From contig CAJGDL010000070.1 of assembly GCA_904502075.1 (NCBI GenBank), positions 1 through 9,014 of the forward strand: 9,014 nt of DNA. The letters run 5' to 3'. The notes below the pieces were generated by a model that saw nothing but the letters and a program-made list of their open reading frames with translations, did no database searches and had not been told where the DNA came from. Shown here one piece after another: positions 6,991 through 9,014 of this stretch. Every line of letters starts with the position of its first letter. Position 1 is the stretch's first letter. The stretch is from an uncultured Alistipes sp. Lineage in GTDB: Bacteria; Bacteroidota; Bacteroidia; Bacteroidales; Rikenellaceae. Position numbers and translations under genes: made by a program.

Positions 6991-8898
6991 TTAGAAATAG
7001 TGGCCCACGCTGAAATAGAGATTCACCTTGCGCGAAATATTCGACGAGCTGACCTCGAAACTCACCGGTCCGATCTTGGTATCGATCGAGTAACGAAGAC
7101 CGGCCCCCCACCAATTCGAGGCGTTGTAATTGTATCGATCGCCCCACTGCAAAGGTTCTTCCATTCCGATAAAACTCTTCAAATCGATGCCCGAACGCCC
7201 ATAGTTAAACAGGGCGGTGAGGTAGTGTTTTCTAAATAGGCGCGCACGGACATCCAATCGGCCGATCAGCAAGTTATTGAATGCCAACGAGATTTTGTTC
7301 AGTCCAATGAATGGGAGTTGATGGTCGATATATCGGCCTATCTCGGTGCCTCCCAACAGGTTGTTCATACTCGGATAGGAGGGAACGGGGCCCTTGAAGA
7401 GGGGATTCCACCCCTGCGAAGAGCCACTCTCGGCCCCGGGGCCGAAAAGGAAGCCGCCATAGAGTCGAGGGATCACCACAAGACGACTCTCCACCACGGG
7501 GATATAGCCCTCGAGTCCGAATGTCAAGGAGCCGAATCCGAAGCTATCCATCCCCTTGGAGGTAAACGTCATATCCTTCCACAGGAAGTCGATCGAACCT
7601 TTGACTCCTCGGGTCGGGAAGCTATTCTTGTTGAGATTATCGTAGCGCAGGTAGGCAAAGGTTCCCAACGTATTGACCGACTCATAATCGCTGTCCACGG
7701 CATCGTAGAGCGAATACATCACCTTACGAGGTTGGAGCAACTCGGCCTCAATACCGGCACCCACACTGACAATTCTCGAGTAATTCTCGGAGAGATAGAG
7801 TCGGAAGCGATGTTGCAGGAACTTCATATTCATCACCAGATCGTCCATATCGTAGGCATCCAACTCCGAGTTTCTGAAGCGATATTCAAGGTTGATTTTC
7901 GGGTAGAAGAGGCGGCCGTAGGAGAAATTTGCCCTGAGCCACTGGTTGCTGCCCAACTTGGCACTCAGGTCGGCCTTGAATCCGTTGATGCGGTTGCTGT
8001 TCAACCCCAAACGGAGCAACACCGAGATCATATCCTGGGAGTCGAAGCGGAATGCCGCTCCAAAGTCGTGAGGCGGATTTTCGACGAAGTTGAACCTCAA
8101 TATATACCCCTCCTCCGAGGCGGGATCCTCGTGAAGAGTATAGGTGATGTTGTTGTAGTTGCCCGTTCCATAGTAGATGGAGACCGACTTGTCGATATCG
8201 CTTTTGGAGACCTCGTCGCCAACCTGCACCGTACAGATGCGACGCATCCACCTCTCAATATTCGAGGAGACACCCTCCATCTCGATTTTAGAGATCATGA
8301 CCCTTCCGCGAACAATGTTGATCGCGCGCTTTTTGGTCGTAGGCTCGGGGGCAACCTCATTACCACCAGCAAATACCACCTCTTTGAGTGCCCGAAAGTC
8401 GGCCTCGTGGCTGAGTGCGGCCTCGTAGCCACTCTGCGTGATTCTCGCGACACTCTCGGCATCGAAACTCAACATGCCCACCCCCTTGAGATCGGGACTG
8501 ATAAAGATGTCGCATAGGCTGTCATAGTTCTCAAACTCCTTGTCCGTGATGATCTCCTTGAGCTGCTTCACCTGCGAGAAGATCGAGGAGAGTTTGTCTG
8601 TGTCACTCTCCAAGCCGGGCGACATACTTACACCGATGACATAATCTGCCCCCATGGCCCGACACTGCTCGGCGGGGAAGTTATTCACCAAGCCGCCGTC
8701 TACATAGAGCGTATGGTCGATTGTGATCGGGTCGAAGAGGATGGGGATGGCCATCGAGGCCCTCAGGGCCTTGGTGAACTCGCCCTTGTCCAAGACTTCG
8801 GCCTCGCCATTCATCATATTGGTTGCAATGCAGACAAACGGGATGGGCAACTCGTTGAAATCCATAGGGTTACAATATCCCCCCCTCCAATTTTTCAT
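6991..8898 (-). CDS. Patatin-like phospholipase-BamA barrel fusion, lacking the catalytic N-terminus
   Basis: Full-length relatives in Bacteroidales have a signal peptide, a patatin lipase domain, a POTRA-like domain and an outer-membrane barrel (about 740-790 aa from memory). This frame has 635 aa and starts inside the patatin domain. From residue 12 it reads like the domain's second half: FNELPIPFVCIATN, RASMAIPILFDP (46-57) and VDGG with the catalytic-dyad Asp67. A POTRA-like region (about 199-274, with IYYGTGNYNNITY) and a 16-strand-type barrel (about 275-635) follow, ending in a terminal Phe (YFSVGHYF) as in BamA substrates. Missing are the signal peptide, the GGGxKG oxyanion loop and the GxSxG nucleophile. 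In-frame TGA TAA stops lie just upstream, so the frame cannot extend. The ATG at 8898 is chosen because AAGGAGGTG precedes it by 7 nt; an ATG at 8865 (residue 12) is the alternative. As written it should be neither exported nor catalytic. It may be a pseudogene. Confidence 0.8.
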   Translation of the reverse strand: MKNWRGGYCNPMDFNELPIPFVCIATNMMNGEAEVLDKGEFTKALRASMAIPILFDPITIDHTLYVDGGLVNNFPAEQCRAMGADYVIGVSMSPGLESDTDKLSSIFSQVKQLKEIITDKEFENYDSLCDIFISPDLKGVGMLSFDAESVARITQSGYEAALSHEADFRALKEVVFAGGNEVAPEPTTKKRAINIVRGRVMISKIEMEGVSSNIERWMRRICTVQVGDEVSKSDIDKSVSIYYGTGNYNNITYTLHEDPASEEGYILRFNFVENPPHDFGAAFRFDSQDMISVLLRLGLNSNRINGFKADLSAKLGSNQWLRANFSYGRLFYPKINLEYRFRNSELDAYDMDDLVMNMKFLQHRFRLYLSENYSRIVSVGAGIEAELLQPRKVMYSLYDAVDSDYESVNTLGTFAYLRYDNLNKNSFPTRGVKGSIDFLWKDMTFTSKGMDSFGFGSLTFGLEGYIPVVESRLVVIPRLYGGFLFGPGAESGSSQGWNPLFKGPVPSYPSMNNLLGGTEIGRYIDHQLPFIGLNKISLAFNNLLIGRLDVRARLFRKHYLTALFNYGRSGIDLKSFIGMEEPLQWGDRYNYNASNWWGAGLRYSIDTKIGPVSFEVSSSNISRKVNLYFSVGHYF

Positions 8899-8903
8899 GA
8901 AAA
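8892..8903. repeat. 12-bp perfect palindrome centred on the patatin start codon
   Basis: TTTTCATGAAAA reads the same on both strands and contains the start codon used at 8898. It lies between the SD and a run of seven G in codons 5-7 (8879-8885). It could be an operator or a leader hairpin, but AT-rich palindromes of this size can arise by chance. Confidence 0.4.
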
Positions 8904-8905
8904 CA

Positions 8906-8912
8906 CCTCCTT
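8906..8912 (-). promoter_or_regulatory. Strong Shine-Dalgarno site deciding the patatin start
   Basis: On the minus strand TAAGGAGGTG (8913-8904) matches the 16S anti-SD over nine bases (AAGGAGGTG), with about 7 nt to the ATG at 8898. No other gene in this window has such a site. It overlaps the in-frame stop TAA, confirming that translation begins after it. Confidence 0.75.
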
Positions 8913-8938
8913 ATCACGAGGGAGAATACCCCAAAATG

Positions 8939-8946
8939 CAAAGTTA
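8939..8946 (-). promoter_or_regulatory. -7 promoter box upstream of the truncated patatin gene
   Basis: On the minus strand TAACTTTG matches TAnnTTTG exactly and sits in AT-rich sequence. The predicted start near 8932 gives a leader of about 33 nt holding the SD. A -33 element is not clear; TTGG and GTGC lie near the expected place. Confidence 0.6.
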
Positions 8947-8957
8947 ATGGTTTTATT

Positions 8958-9014
8958 TCATTTTTTGCACTCCAAGCGCAGATTTTTCAACAAAAGGTCG
9001 CGTAGCATAGCGAA
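8958..9014 (-). other. Open frame at the right edge, possible end of a neighbouring gene
   Basis: On the minus strand from base 9014 a frame reads 18 codons (FAMLRDLLLKNLRLECKK) before a TGA at 8960-8958. A second frame is also open across most of this stretch, so openness alone proves little. It could be the C-terminus of a gene upstream of the patatin gene or plain intergenic DNA. No family is recognised. Confidence 0.15.

Noticed and set aside
7318..8517. A 399-aa + strand open frame opposite the patatin-BamA gene
   Set aside because: It is the shadow of a strongly recognisable barrel and POTRA coding region. It has no domain pattern and no promoter or ribosome site.
8904..8913. CACCTCCTTA on the + strand as a fragment of a 16S rRNA 3' end
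   Set aside because: Only the anti-SD core matches and no flanking rRNA sequence is seen. It is simply the complement of a strong SD.
8950..8985. Possible terminator on the + strand (TGCAC-TCCAA-GCGCA then GATTTTT)
   Set aside because: A five-pair stem with one mismatch on that strand is too weak, and no + strand gene ends nearby.
8866..9014. The missing half of the patatin gene hidden by a frameshift
   Set aside because: None of the three minus-strand frames between 8866 and 9014 encodes patatin-like sequence, a glycine-rich loop or GxSxG. A one-base error would not restore the gene within this window.
1..9014. A mobile element, prophage, CRISPR array or defence system
   Set aside because: No integrase, transposase, terminal repeats, spaced repeats, nuclease or toxin-antitoxin pattern was found on either strand.

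Overview
This 9 kb window looks like chromosomal DNA of a gut Bacteroidales species, most likely Alistipes or another Rikenellaceae. That is an inference from four things: GC-rich genes between AT-rich gaps, exact Bacteroidetes -7 boxes (TAnnTTTG), gene families typical of the phylum (FN3-like surface lipoprotein, patatin-BamA fusion, AsmA protein with a Lys/Ala/Glu-rich tail), and few strong Shine-Dalgarno sites. No tRNA, rRNA, CRISPR array, integrase or transposase was seen.

Left part (1-3943, + strand): the 3' two-thirds of a CaCA-type Na+/Ca2+ antiporter gene closes with a strong intrinsic terminator. A -7 box sits three bases past the terminator's T-run and probably drives a two-gene unit: a small GNAT acetyltransferase and, 23 bp later, a 902-aa AsmA-family envelope protein. 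Middle (3944-6863, + strand): a 133-bp gap carries two exact -7 boxes, a 7-bp direct repeat spaced 10 bp and a small hairpin, and leads into a 928-aa lipoprotein of unknown function with FN3-like folds and a basic tail. Right part (6864-9014): a bidirectional terminator separates this gene from a convergent minus-strand gene for a patatin-like phospholipase fused to a BamA-type outer-membrane barrel.

Four of the five genes concern the cell envelope: ion transport in the inner membrane, AsmA in the periplasm, a surface lipoprotein, and an outer-membrane barrel with a lipase-like head. They are not one operon, so no common pathway can be claimed.

The most notable point is the patatin gene. Its open frame starts in the middle of the patatin domain: it keeps the DGG aspartate motif, POTRA and barrel but lacks the signal peptide, the glycine-rich oxyanion loop and the GxSxG serine. 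Even so, it is preceded by an exact -7 box and an unusually strong SD (AAGGAGGTG), with an in-frame double stop just upstream. This is either a decayed or rearranged gene joined to a new leader, or an expressed headless derivative. I see no convincing new multi-gene system here.
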